In this document: in pieces, positions 53,143-64,000 of the stretch
Layout of the letters: every line of letters begins with the position of its first letter
Position numbering within the stretch: the first letter of the stretch is position 1
Origin: Oceanimonas pelagia
Lineage (GTDB): Bacteria; Pseudomonadota; Gammaproteobacteria; Enterobacterales; Aeromonadaceae
Reading direction: 5' to 3'
DNA: 64,000 nucleotides
Assembly (NCBI RefSeq): GCF_030849025.1
Contig: NZ_CP118224.1
Coordinates: 101,001-165,000 of the forward strand
Notes under the pieces: model-generated
The model's database searches: none
What the model saw: the letters and a program-made list of their open reading frames with translations, nothing else
Told to the model about the DNA's origin: nothing
Program-made: the position numbers and the translations under genes

Positions 53143-54434
53143 GCCTGTTTCGCTATGCTGGCGTAATAGAAACCGTCCCGCTCATGCTCGCCCGGCAGCA
53201 ACTGCCAGCCCGGCCGGGCCGGTGTGTCGTCGGCATGCAGGGGCTGGTGCACGGCATCGGGCGTACGGGCCAGAAAGGCCTTGATCTGCTCCCGGTTTTC
53301 GTCGGGCAAAATGGAGCAGGTGGCGTATAGCAGCATACCGCCGGGCTTCAGTTGTTGCCACAGGGCATCGAGAATTTGCGCCTGCAACGCCGCCAGCTGG
53401 GCGATGTCCTCGGGCCGGCGCAGCCACTTGATGTCGGGATGGCGGCGGATCACCCCGGTGGCGGAGCAGGGCGCGTCGAGCAGAATGCGATCGAATGGTG
53501 GCCCCTGCCACCAGTCCTGTGGTCTGGCCGCATCGCCCTGCAGCACGGTGGCGGTGAGGCCAATGCGATCAAGGTTCTGGTGCACCCGCTCAAGCCGGTC
53601 GGCATCCATGTCGATGGCCACCAGCTGGCTCAGGGCCGGCTGGCGCTCCAGAATATGGGCGGTCTTGCCGCCGGGTGCGGCGCAGGCATCGAGCACCCGC
53701 TCACCGGGCTGTGGGTCCAGCAGCCGGGCCGCCATCTGGGCGGCGGCGTCCTGCACCGAGCAGTGACCCTGGTCAAAACCGGGCAGGGTGGTCACATCCG
53801 CCGGGCGCGCCAGCCGCAGGGCCTGGGCAGCTACCGGGTCCGGGCTGGCCTCAATGCCGCTTTCCGCCAGCAGCGCCGCGTAATCTTCCCGGCGGTGGTG
53901 GTTTTCGTTGACGCGAATCCACATGGGCGGATGACGGTTGTTGGCGGCCATGATGTCCTGCCACTGCTCGGGATAGGCCTGTTGCAGCCGCTTCATCAGC
54001 CAGTTGGGGTGGGCCAGCCGCAGCTGGGGCAGGGCATCGACCTTTTGTTCCAGCTCCTGTTGCCGGCGCTGCACGTTGCGCAGCACACCGTTGACCAGCC
54101 CCTTGAAGGGCTCGGCCTTGAGCCGTTTGCAGGCGGCCACGGTTTCCGCCAGGGCGGCATGGGCCGGAATGCGGGTATACAGCAACTGGTACAGGCCCAC
54201 CAGCAGCAGGGTGTGCACCGGCTGGTATTTTCCCTTGAGCGGCTTGTCGAGCAGCTGCTTGGCCATGGCGTCGAGGCGGCTGTACCAGCGCAGGGTGCCA
54301 AAGCACAGCTCCTGCAGCAGGGCGCGATCCTTGGCGGCCACCTCCTGCTGGTAGCGGGGCAGCAGGGTGGAAAGGGACTGGCCCTGGTTGATCACCTGGT
54401 GAACCACGGAGGCCGCGGCGGCGCGAGTTTTCAT
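53139..54434 (-). CDS. rsmB: 16S rRNA (cytosine(967)-C5)-methyltransferase
   Basis: The 431-residue enzyme has an N-terminal NusB-like RNA-binding domain (about 1-140) and a SAM methyltransferase domain with [35 protein letters not shown] (catalytic Cys) and [16 protein letters not shown] (second Cys). It methylates C967 of 16S rRNA. Confidence 0.96.
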   Translation of the reverse strand: MKTRAAAASVVHQVINQGQSLSTLLPRYQQEVAAKDRALLQELCFGTLRWYSRLDAMAKQLLDKPLKGKYQPVHTLLLVGLYQLLYTRIPAHAALAETVAACKRLKAEPFKGLVNGVLRNVQRRQQELEQKVDALPQLRLAHPNWLMKRLQQAYPEQWQDIMAANNRHPPMWIRVNENHHRREDYAALLAESGIEASPDPVAAQALRLARPADVTTLPGFDQGHCSVQDAAAQMAARLLDPQPGERVLDACAAPGGKTAHILERQPALSQLVAIDMDADRLERVHQNLDRIGLTATVLQGDAARPQDWWQGPPFDRILLDAPCSATGVIRRHPDIKWLRRPEDIAQLAALQAQILDALWQQLKPGGMLLYATCSILPDENREQIKAFLARTPDAVHQPLHADDTPARPGWQLLPGEHERDGFYYASIAKQA

Positions 54435-54459
54435 GGTGTTCTCTTCTGGTTGGCGGTAT

Positions 54460-55404
54460 TCAGGACAGCTGGCTGCCGGGAGTAAACCAGTCCTTGCGGG
54501 CGTTGAGCAGATCCTGGCAACTCATGGCTTTCTTGCCCGGCGGCTGCAGGCTGAGCAGGCGCAGCACGCCGTTGCCGGTGGCCACGTCGATGCCGGCCTT
54601 GCCGGCGGCGAGAATGGTGCCCGGGGCGGCGTTGCTGGCATTGGCCAGTACCTCGGCCTGCCACAGCTTGATGTTGTGCTCTGCCACCATGAAGTAGCTC
54701 ACCGGCCAGGGGGTGAAGGCGCGCACGCAGCGCTCCAGCTGCTCGGCGGGCAGGGTCCAGTCGATGCGGGCCTCTTCCTTGCTGAGTTTCTCGGCATAGT
54801 TGGCTTCGGCGTCGTTCTGCGGCTCGGCCACGGCAGTGCCGTCGGCGAGCTGTTCCAGTGTGTGCAGCAGCGCTCGAGGGCCGAGTCCGGCCAGTTTTTC
54901 ATAGAGGCTGGCGGAGGTGTCATCGGGGGCAATGGGCAGACTGGCCTTGTGCAGCATGGCGCCGGTATCCAGGCCCTTGTCCATCTGCATGATGGTCACG
55001 CCGGTGTCGGCATCGCCGGCCCAGATGGCCCGCTGAATGGGCGCCGCGCCCCGCCAGCGGGGCAGCAGCGAGCCGTGCACGTTAATGCAGCCCAGGCGCG
55101 GGGTGTCGAGCACCGCCTGCGGCAAAATCAGGCCGTAGGCCACCACCACCATGAGATCGGCTCCCAGTGCCGCCAGCTCGGCCTGGGCCTCTTCGTTGCG
55201 CAGACTCTGGGGCTGATAGACCGGCAAACCGGCCTGCTCGGCGGTGACCTTGACCGGGCTGGGGGTGAGCTTTTTGCCGCGGCCGGCGGGGCGGTCGGGC
55301 TGGGTATAAACGGCAATGACATTGTGGCCGGCATCGAGCAGCGCCTGCAGGTGGCGGGCGGCAAAGTCGGGGGTGCCGGCAAAAACGAGGTTGAGCTTGC
55401 TCAA
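54460..55404 (-). CDS. fmt: Methionyl-tRNA formyltransferase
   Basis: I place the start at the TTG at 55404: AAGGA lies 7 bases before it and the product then begins [19 protein letters not shown], as in other Fmt proteins (314 residues, E. coli 315). An upstream in-frame TTG (55425) has no such support. Conserved [20 protein letters not shown] contains the formyl-transfer region. It formylates initiator Met-tRNA. Confidence 0.95.
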   Translation of the reverse strand: MSKLNLVFAGTPDFAARHLQALLDAGHNVIAVYTQPDRPAGRGKKLTPSPVKVTAEQAGLPVYQPQSLRNEEAQAELAALGADLMVVVAYGLILPQAVLDTPRLGCINVHGSLLPRWRGAAPIQRAIWAGDADTGVTIMQMDKGLDTGAMLHKASLPIAPDDTSASLYEKLAGLGPRALLHTLEQLADGTAVAEPQNDAEANYAEKLSKEEARIDWTLPAEQLERCVRAFTPWPVSYFMVAEHNIKLWQAEVLANASNAAPGTILAAGKAGIDVATGNGVLRLLSLQPPGKKAMSCQDLLNARKDWFTPGSQLS

Positions 55405-55425
55405 GCGTGGATCCTTAGCGGTCAA

Positions 55426-55935
55426 TCAGTGCTGTTCCTGGCGGGCCATTTTTTCCATTTTCTGACGAATGCGCTGGCGCTTGAGCGGCGACAGGTAGTC
55501 GACAAACAGCTTGCCGATCAGGTGATCCATCTCGTGCTGAATGCAGATGGCCAGCAGATCGTCGGCGTCCAGTTCAAAGGTCTCGCCGTGGCGATCCTGA
55601 GCGCGCACCTTCACCCGTTCGGCGCGGGGCACCAGGGCGCGGGCGCCGGGCACCGACAGGCAGCCTTCCTCAATACCGGTGCTGCCGTGGCTTTCCAGAA
55701 TTTCCGGGTTGATCAGCACCAGCGGGTGCTGGCGGTCCTCGGACACGTCGATCACGATAATGCGCTGATGAATGTCGACCTGGGTGGCGGCCAGCCCAAT
55801 GCCTTCTTCGGCATACATGGTCTCAAACATATCATCTACAATGGTCTGTAATTCGGGAGTGAAAGCGCCAACCGGCTTGGCCACGGTGCGCAGCCGCTCA
55901 TCGGGAAAGCGCAATACTTCTAGTACTTTTGCCAT
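55426..55935 (-). CDS. def: Peptide deformylase
   Basis: The 169-residue metalloenzyme has all three motifs: [18 protein letters not shown] (Cys ligand) and [14 protein letters not shown] (two His ligands and catalytic Glu). It removes the N-formyl group from nascent proteins. It heads the def-fmt-rsmB-trkA-trkH operon, divergent from the LysM gene. Confidence 0.97.
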   Translation of the reverse strand: MAKVLEVLRFPDERLRTVAKPVGAFTPELQTIVDDMFETMYAEEGIGLAATQVDIHQRIIVIDVSEDRQHPLVLINPEILESHGSTGIEEGCLSVPGARALVPRAERVKVRAQDRHGETFELDADDLLAICIQHEMDHLIGKLFVDYLSPLKRQRIRQKMEKMARQEQH

Positions 55936-56076
55936 AACAACGGTGTTTTCCTGTATTCGGTTCTGTCAGTATTTTAGCCATTTGCCACTCAAAGATCAGC
56001 AACAGATGGCCGACACCGGGCGGCGGCAGGTTGCGACCTTATCAAGCGGAACAAGATTCCATCAAGGTGAACAGGG

Positions 56077-57108
56077 ATGATAAAACCGAGAGCACTGATT
56101 CTGACCGGCATGCTGTTGCTGACCGGCTCCGTCCAGGCCCAGGCACTGGCGCTGAAAGACAACCACCCCACCCGTTATACGGTGCGCCAGGGCGACACCC
56201 TGTGGGACATTTCCGCTCACTTCCTCAAATCGCCCTGGCTGTGGCCCAAACTGTGGCGGGCCAACCCCCAGGTGGCCAACCCTCATCTTATCTATCCCGG
56301 CGATCGCCTGACCCTGATCTGGGTGAACGGCGAGCCCCGGCTGGTGCGCGACGGTGAGCCGCAACCGGGAGTGGTAAAACTGTCGCCCCGCGTGCGCACC
56401 GAGCCGGCGGTGGCCACGGTGCCGCTGGCGGCGATCATGAATTACACCGGCAGTCACCGGCTGCTGGCGTCCGGCGAGCTCGATACGGCGCCGGTGTTGC
56501 TGGGAGACCGGCACGGGCGGGACTTGTTGCGCCAGGGCGAACTGGCCTACGTGGAAGGGCGGCTGGTTCCCGGGCAGTTGTACGGCGTGTACCGTGACAT
56601 GGGGGAACTGGCCGATGACCGCACCGGCGAGTCCTACGGGCGCCGGGCCATGCTGGTGGGCACGGTGAGCACCCAGGCGCAGCCGGAATATAATCTGGCC
56701 AGCGTGCACATCAGCAGCCTGAGCCGGGAAATGCGTCCCGGAGATGCGCTGCTGCCACTGTCTGCGGATCGGGCGCTGGCGGCCTTTTACCGGCCGGCGC
56801 CGGGCCCGGCGCTGAGTGCCGGCCGAGTGCTGGCCATGGGGGCTGAGGGCACGGTGGCGGCCCGCCATGACGTGATTTTGCTTAACAAGGGGCAGCGGGA
56901 CGGCCTGCGTGCCGGCCACCTTTATGGTGTCTTGCGGCCAGCTCCGTCAAACAAAGAAGGCATTGTTCTGCCGCCGTTGCCGGTGGCCCGGGTGATGGTG
57001 TTTGAGGCCGGTGAACAAGTCAGTGCGGCATTGGTGCTCGACAGCCGGGAGCCGGTGCAGCGCGACTATCTGCTGGGCGAGCCTGAGTATGACGAGCACG
57101 GCCTCTGA
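56077..57108 (+). CDS. LysM-domain envelope protein
   Basis: The 343-residue protein has a signal peptide (LTGMLLLTGSVQAQA) and one LysM peptidoglycan-binding domain (about 33-85: YTVRQGDTLWDISAHFLKSP and LIYPGDRLTLIW), followed by a long C-terminal region of unknown fold. It is the conserved gene commonly found between def and dprA. It overlaps dprA by 20 bp. Confidence 0.92.
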   Translation: MIKPRALILTGMLLLTGSVQAQALALKDNHPTRYTVRQGDTLWDISAHFLKSPWLWPKLWRANPQVANPHLIYPGDRLTLIWVNGEPRLVRDGEPQPGVVKLSPRVRTEPAVATVPLAAIMNYTGSHRLLASGELDTAPVLLGDRHGRDLLRQGELAYVEGRLVPGQLYGVYRDMGELADDRTGESYGRRAMLVGTVSTQAQPEYNLASVHISSLSREMRPGDALLPLSADRALAAFYRPAPGPALSAGRVLAMGAEGTVAARHDVILLNKGQRDGLRAGHLYGVLRPAPSNKEGIVLPPLPVARVMVFEAGEQVSAALVLDSREPVQRDYLLGEPEYDEHGL

Positions 57109-58186
57109 CGCTCACCCTCTTTTGCCCTGGCTGGCGCTGCAGCAGGCGCCGGGGCTGGGGCCTGTTCGGGCCTGGCAGTTGTGGCAGCGGCTGGGGCCAG
57201 ACTGGCAACAGGCCGATCTGGTGGGGCAAGCTCATCTCGGTGGCGACGGCCGGGCACAGTTGCTGGCTCCCCGGCATGAGTTGCTGGAGCGGGTGCTGCG
57301 CTGGCTTCAGAACGGCCCTGAGCGGCATGTTCTGACGCGCGCCGACAAGGCCTACCCGACCCTGCTCAATCAGTGCCCCGCCGCTCCCCTGCTGCTGTTT
57401 GTGGAAGGCAACCTGACGGCGCTGGAACGATCGCAACTGGCGGTGGTGGGCAGCCGCCACCCGTCCTATGTGGGCAAGGAAAACACGCGCGCTCTGGTCG
57501 CAGAGCTGGTCGCGGCGGGGCTGGCCATTACCTCCGGACTGGCCATGGGCATTGACGGCCTGGCCCATCAGACCACACTGGACGCCGGCGGCATTACCCT
57601 GGCGGTATTTGGCTCGGGGCTGGACCGGTGTCACCCCAAGCGTCATGCCCGCCTGGCCAGGCAGATTGTCGAGGCCGGTGGTGCGTTATTGTCGGAATGT
57701 TATCCCTGGGAGCCGCCCCAGGCGTTTCAGTTTCCCCGCCGCAACCGCATTATCAGCGGCCTCAGCCTGGGGGTGCTGGTGATGGAGGCCGCCGAGCGCA
57801 GCGGGTCGCTGATCACCGCCCGCTTTGCTCTGGAGCAGAACCGGGAGGTGTTTGCCGTACCTGGCGCCTGGCAAAACCCCCAGGCCGCCGGCTGTAACCG
57901 GCTGATCCAGCAGGGTGCCAAGCTGGTGTGCGGTGCCGATGATGTGCTGGAAGAGCTGGCGGGGTTCTCCGCGGCGGCGGTCAAAATTCACGAGACCGCC
58001 ACGGAGCAGTTATTGCCTTATCCGGACTTGTTGGATACCGTAGGTCTGGAGGCAACGGCGCTGGATGTTATCGCGGCGCGGTGCCGACAGCCGGTGCATG
58101 AGGTGTTAACCCGGTTGATCGAGCTGGAACTGGCCGGCTGGGTGGAATCCGTGCCCGGAGGTTATGTCAGAGCGAGGAGGAGCTGA
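57089..58186 (+). CDS. dprA: DNA-protecting protein DprA
   Basis: ATG at 57089 gives 365 residues. The Rossmann-like DprA core has [51 protein letters not shown] and [20 protein letters not shown]; a winged-helix domain follows ([20 protein letters not shown]). It loads RecA on incoming single-stranded DNA in transformation. The next gene begins 2 bp later. Confidence 0.95.
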   Translation: MTSTASDAHPLLPWLALQQAPGLGPVRAWQLWQRLGPDWQQADLVGQAHLGGDGRAQLLAPRHELLERVLRWLQNGPERHVLTRADKAYPTLLNQCPAAPLLLFVEGNLTALERSQLAVVGSRHPSYVGKENTRALVAELVAAGLAITSGLAMGIDGLAHQTTLDAGGITLAVFGSGLDRCHPKRHARLARQIVEAGGALLSECYPWEPPQAFQFPRRNRIISGLSLGVLVMEAAERSGSLITARFALEQNREVFAVPGAWQNPQAAGCNRLIQQGAKLVCGADDVLEELAGFSAAAVKIHETATEQLLPYPDLLDTVGLEATALDVIAARCRQPVHEVLTRLIELELAGWVESVPGGYVRARRS

Positions 58187-58188
58187 TC

Positions 58189-58662
58189 ATGTTCGAAGTA
58201 CTGATGTACTTGTTCGAGACCTACATCCATGCGGATGTAGACACCATGGTGGATCAGGATGAACTCGCCGAAGAACTGACCGAAGCGGGCTTCAACAAGG
58301 AAGAGATCCTCAAGGCGCTGGCCTGGCTGGAGCGTCTGGCCGAGTTGCAGGAGGCGGATGAACCGCCGTCCTGGGCGCGTTCCGCTCCCGATTCATTCCG
58401 TATTTACACGCCCGAAGAGCTGTACAAACTCGACACCGACGGCCGCGGCTTTTTGCTGTTTCTTGAACAGATCAAGGTGCTTAACGCCGACACCCGGGAG
58501 ATTGTCATCGATCGGGTGATGGAACTGGACTCACCGGTGATTGAGCTCGACGATCTCAAGTGGGTGGTGCTGATGGTGCTGTTCAATGTGCCCGGCAGCG
58601 AATCGGCCTACCATCAGCTGGAAGAGCTGCTGTTCGAACAGCCCGACGGAGCGGTTCACTGA
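58189..58662 (+). CDS. smg: DUF494 family protein Smg
   Basis: The 157-residue acidic protein opens [20 protein letters not shown] and has [20 protein letters not shown], matching Smg. Its function is unknown; the position between dprA and the topoisomerase-type zinc finger gene is widely conserved in gammaproteobacteria. Confidence 0.95.
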   Translation: MFEVLMYLFETYIHADVDTMVDQDELAEELTEAGFNKEEILKALAWLERLAELQEADEPPSWARSAPDSFRIYTPEELYKLDTDGRGFLLFLEQIKVLNADTREIVIDRVMELDSPVIELDDLKWVVLMVLFNVPGSESAYHQLEELLFEQPDGAVH

Positions 58663-58709
58663 ACCTGGCCGCGCTGGTAGAATTCCCTCAGTGAATTCGG
58701 AGGCGCGGC

Positions 58710-59252
58710 ATGTCGAAAATCGATCCCAGTCTGTTCAGTGGCAAGCCATCGGCCCGGGCCGACGAGGTTTGCCCGAAGTGTGGCGAGGCCCTGCAACTGC
58801 GTCATGGCAAGCATGGCGCCTTTCTTGGCTGCTCCGCCTACCCAGACTGTGACTACATGCGCCCGCTCAGGGTCATTGAGCACGACGAAGACGTGGAAAA
58901 GCCGCTGGAAGGCAGCGCCTGCCCGCTGTGTGGCCATACCCTGGCCATTCGCAAGGGCCGCTACGGGCTTTTTATCGGGTGTTCCCACTATCCGGCCTGT
59001 CACTACGTGGCCGACCTCAATGACCAGGGCAACAGTGATCCGGCCTGCCCGGCATGTAGCAAGGGCCGGCTGGTAGCCCGTACCTCCCGTTACGGTAAAC
59101 GCTTCTATGCCTGCGATGCCTATCCCGGCTGCCGCTACATCCTCAACGACAAGCCGGTGGCCCAAACCTGCCCCGAGTGCGGCTTTGGCATTCTGGCCGA
59201 ACGCAAGGGACGTCTGTATTGCCCCAACAAGGGCTGCGGTTATCAGCAGTAA
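58710..59252 (+). CDS. yrdD: Topoisomerase-type zinc-finger protein (YrdD-like)
   Basis: The 180-residue protein consists of four zinc ribbons related to the topoisomerase I C-terminus: CPKCGEAL...SAYPDC, CPLCGHTL...CSHYPAC, CPACSKGRL...CDAYPGC and CPECGFGIL...CPNKGC. It probably binds single-stranded nucleic acid. GGAGG precedes the ATG. Confidence 0.93.
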   Translation: MSKIDPSLFSGKPSARADEVCPKCGEALQLRHGKHGAFLGCSAYPDCDYMRPLRVIEHDEDVEKPLEGSACPLCGHTLAIRKGRYGLFIGCSHYPACHYVADLNDQGNSDPACPACSKGRLVARTSRYGKRFYACDAYPGCRYILNDKPVAQTCPECGFGILAERKGRLYCPNKGCGYQQ

Positions 59253-59284
59253 GCGGTTTTTATTCAAAAAGGAAGTTCAGTTTC

Positions 59285-61634
<2,350 letters not shown>

Positions 61635-61795
61635 GGCCAACCACAAAGATTTTGTTCGTTAGCGCAAAATCTATTCGTTTTGGCGGCTAATGCAACCAAA
61701 AAAATGCCATTCATGGCAATATAATGCCAATCCCTTTTGAACATCGCGGTTGATCGCCCAGTTCTGGCGGCCGCCGACGAGCAGCGAGAGCCATC

Positions 61796-62620
61796 ATGGA
61801 CAGATACGTCGTTATCGGTAATCCCATTGCCCACAGCCAGTCTCCCTTCATTCACGGTGCCTTTGCCGAACAAACCGGACAAGCCATGAGCTATGAACGC
61901 CTGCTGCTGCCGCTGGACCACTTTCAGGGCGGCCTGAGCGAGTTTGTGCGGTCCGGGGGCCGTGGTTGCAACATCACGGTACCGTTCAAGACCGATGCCC
62001 TGGCGGTGGCGGATGAGCTGAGTGAACGGGCTGCCCTGGCGGAAGCGGTCAATACCCTTAAGGTGCTGGAAGACGGTCGGCTGCTGGCCGACAATACCGA
62101 CGGGGCCGGTCTGGTCATGGATCTTCATCGCCTGGGGGGGGCACTGGCCGGCCGGCGCATTCTGTTGCTGGGCGCAGGGGGCGCCGCCCGGGGGGTGATG
62201 GGCCCGTTGCTGGCCGAACGGCCGGCAGCCCTGGTGGTGGCTAACCGGACCGAGATGCGGGCCGAGGCGCTGGCCAAGCGTTTTGCCGGACTGGGGCCGG
62301 TCAGCCATCAGCCGCTCGAAGGCCTGGCAGATACCTTTGATCTTATCATCAACAGCACCTCCGCCAGCCTGCAGGGAGAGCGCCTGGCGTTGCCCGCCAG
62401 CCTTTGCCATTCCGGCACCCAGGTCTACGATATGATGTATGGCCGGGAAGAAACCCCCTTTCTGCAATGGGCCGCGGAGCAGGGTGTGCAGGATCGTTTT
62501 GACGGCCTGGGCATGCTGGTGGGGCAGGCGGCGGAGAGCTTTTATCTCTGGCGGGGGGTGCGCCCCGATATGGCGCCGGTGTTGCAGGCGCTCAGGGCCA
62601 GGCTGGAGCAGGGACAATGA
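61796..62620 (+). CDS. aroE: Shikimate dehydrogenase
   Basis: The 274-residue enzyme has the substrate site [20 protein letters not shown], catalytic Lys in [12 protein letters not shown], Asp in [10 protein letters not shown] and the NADP site [20 protein letters not shown]. It reduces 3-dehydroshikimate in aromatic amino acid synthesis. It overlaps the DUF1488 gene by 4 bp (ATGA). Confidence 0.96.
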   Translation: MDRYVVIGNPIAHSQSPFIHGAFAEQTGQAMSYERLLLPLDHFQGGLSEFVRSGGRGCNITVPFKTDALAVADELSERAALAEAVNTLKVLEDGRLLADNTDGAGLVMDLHRLGGALAGRRILLLGAGGAARGVMGPLLAERPAALVVANRTEMRAEALAKRFAGLGPVSHQPLEGLADTFDLIINSTSASLQGERLALPASLCHSGTQVYDMMYGREETPFLQWAAEQGVQDRFDGLGMLVGQAAESFYLWRGVRPDMAPVLQALRARLEQGQ

Positions 62621-62877
62621 ATCAGGACATTATCGTCGGTGACGAAATTTACTGGCAACCCGACGAACAGCGGGTTGCCTTCAGCACCCACTGGCAGGGG
62701 CGGCAGGTGCCCTGCTTTATTGCTCAGCACCGGCTGGAGCATTTGTCCGGCCAGCAACTGGCCGACGAGGCCAGTGTGATCCTGGCCTTTGAGCAGGTGC
62801 GCTTTGATATCGAAGAGCTGGTGTGCGAGCGCATTGAAGAAGAGGCCTTTGCGCCAGATGGCAGCATCAGTCTGTAA
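62617..62877 (+). CDS. DUF1488 family protein
   Basis: This 86-residue soluble protein ([28 protein letters not shown]-like helical end) fits DUF1488, small proteins often found after aroE. Function is unknown. It is translationally coupled to aroE. The IS element begins 55 bp after its stop. Confidence 0.9.
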   Translation: MNQDIIVGDEIYWQPDEQRVAFSTHWQGRQVPCFIAQHRLEHLSGQQLADEASVILAFEQVRFDIEELVCERIEEEAFAPDGSISL

Positions 62878-62979
62878 TCTGTAATTGCGTGAGACGAAAA
62901 GGGTGAGGAGTGAGGAGAAATTTATGCTCACTGGACTGGCCCGAGAAAAGTAGACACCTTCATTAGATGAGAAGGTGTT

Positions 62980-63297
62980 ATGAAATACAAACCCCACCGT
63001 CGCTTTAGCGATGCATTCAAACGTGAGGCCGTCGAGGCCTCGCTCTCCACCACAGAGACACAAGCTCAGCTTGCTGGCAGACTTGGGATCCATCCTAACC
63101 AATTGAGTCGCTGGCGTAGAGAGTGGAGCATGACCAAGAAATCATCCGACAAAGCCGTTGAAAACACCGGACCAGAAAAAAGCCTGCAGGAGCTGGAGCG
63201 CGAGGTAGCTCGGCTGAAGAAGCAGCTTGAGCGGAAAGAGCTGGAGAACGAAATCCTAAAAAAGGCGCAAGAGTACTTCGCCAAGCACGGCAAGTAA
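62980..63297 (+). CDS. IS3-family transposase OrfA
   Basis: The 105-residue protein has a helix-turn-helix (RRFSDAFKREAVEASLSTTE; LAGRLGIHPNQLSRWRREWS) and a leucine-zipper-like C-terminus (LEREVARLKKQLERKELENE). Near its end, A AAA AAG at 63258-63264 is a classical slippery site for -1 frameshifting into orfB, yielding the OrfAB transposase. Confidence 0.93.
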   Translation: MKYKPHRRFSDAFKREAVEASLSTTETQAQLAGRLGIHPNQLSRWRREWSMTKKSSDKAVENTGPEKSLQELEREVARLKKQLERKELENEILKKAQEYFAKHGK

Positions 63298-64000
63298 GGT
63301 TTGCCTTTATCGAGGCCCACCGAAGTCAACGCTGGCGGGTCTCGATAATGTGTGAAGTACTCGACGTGTCACGAGCGGGATATTATCGCTGGCGAACACG
63401 TCAACACTCTCCGGGGGCGCGTGCCATCGAGCGACGGACGCTGAACACCTTCCTGCTCGAGCGAGCCAGGCAACTGAAGAATGTGCCGGGTTATCGCAAG
63501 CTGTGGCTGGAAGCACGGGATGCCGGGTTCTGCTGCGGCAAGAACCAGGTTCAGCGCTTGCTGAGAGACGCTGGTTATCGTTCATGCACGGCTCCTAAAG
63601 CAGGATATCAAAAGCCAACATCGTCCTTGCCTGTGTTACCGAATCTGTTGAATCGCCAGTTCTCGGTGGGTTCAGCGAACCGAGTTTGGGTATCAGATAT
63701 CACCCAAATCCGGTGCAGTGAAGGCTGGCTCTACATCGCAGCAGTCCTAGACCTGGGCACACGCCGCGTGGTGGGCCGAGCCATGGGTGCCATCAATAGC
63801 GCCCAACTGGTGCTGGAGGCCCTTGAGCAGGCATGGCAACATCAGCGGCCAGATGGGAAACAGCTGTTGTTCCACTCGGACCAAGGGAGTCAGTATCGCA
63901 ACGGAGAGGTGATGAGATGGCTGAATACACGGGGAATCACCATCAGCATGTCACGCCGAGGTAACTGCTGGGATAACGCCTGTTCGGAAAGCTTCTTCGC
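63294..64000 (+). CDS. IS3-family transposase OrfB, partial
   Basis: This frame (-1 relative to orfA) is open to the window end and lacks its stop. It reads RFAFIEAHRSQRWRVSIMCE, then an HTH_21 region (YYRWRTRQHS), then the rve integrase core with catalytic Asp in VWVSDITQI, Asp in LFHSDQGSQY and Glu in WDNACSESFF. It is probably expressed as OrfAB through the slippery site, so the start given is the frame entry, not a certain initiation codon. Confidence 0.9.

Larger units (their letters stand above)
62932..64000 (+). mobile_element. IS3-family insertion sequence, right end outside the window
   Basis: The left end is probably TGGACTGGCCCGAGAAAAGT from 62932, similar to terminal repeats of the IS3 family. 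orfA and orfB follow in the standard -1 arrangement. The distal part and right terminal repeat lie beyond the window, so intactness and target duplication cannot be checked. Confidence 0.85.

Overview
The window is a GC-rich, densely coded bacterial chromosome segment. Gene content and order (def-fmt-rsmB-trkA-trkH next to a divergent lysM gene-dprA-smg-yrdD-tsaC-hemF-aroE block, an hdfR-like regulator, a complete C-P lyase operon, TAXI-TRAP transport and polyamine catabolism) point to a marine or brackish gammaproteobacterium, most likely an Aeromonadales relative such as Oceanimonas, Oceanisphaera or Zobellella. The genus is inference; the class is well supported.

Layout. 1-1942: a bufferin-type copper peptide cluster (precursor, MNIO/DUF692 enzyme, DUF2063 partner cut by the window edge). 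2034-4031: an unrecognised membrane protein and a TetR regulator. 4132-7837: TAXI-TRAP transporter operon (fused permease, universal stress protein, binding protein). 7838-8259: 422 bp without a gene, filled with inverted repeats. 8260-11933: OsmC-like protein and a DctB/DctD-type sigma-54 two-component system. 12042-15620: a small protein, then cstA, a small protein ending in Cys-Cys, and an ArsA-like ATPase. 15703-27357: a polyamine-use island with a PuuR-like regulator, two NhaC-family transporters, a histone-deacetylase-like amidohydrolase, a frameshifted LuxR gene, puuC, a spuC-like aminotransferase, puuD and divergent puuA; no puuB oxidase is present. 27506-33603: housekeeping and stress genes (PCuAC copper chaperone, CoA-binding protein, pirin, glutathionyl-hydroquinone reductase, trxC, META lipoprotein, ldhA, MOSC protein, tRNA-Pro(CGG), S4 protein). 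33888-45827: a class V aminotransferase followed by phnCDEFGHIJKLMNP. 45879-50334: chemotaxis receptor, PfkB kinase, small membrane protein, rmuC. 50309-62877: conserved core genes. 62932-64000: an IS3-family element running off the right edge.

How the parts work together. The phn genes form one tightly packed transcription unit for phosphonate import and C-P bond cleavage; a 20-bp inverted repeat ahead of phnF is a strong candidate PhnF operator. The polyamine genes form convergent and divergent units around a shared puuD/puuA promoter region and fit a gamma-glutamylation route in which an aminotransferase may take the place of the missing oxidase. A perfect CRP consensus site stands before the first NhaC-family transporter, tying that gene to carbon status. 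Three-gene packing of cstA, the Cys-Cys protein and the ArsA-like ATPase suggests a functional unit that is not well described and is the best candidate here for new biology.
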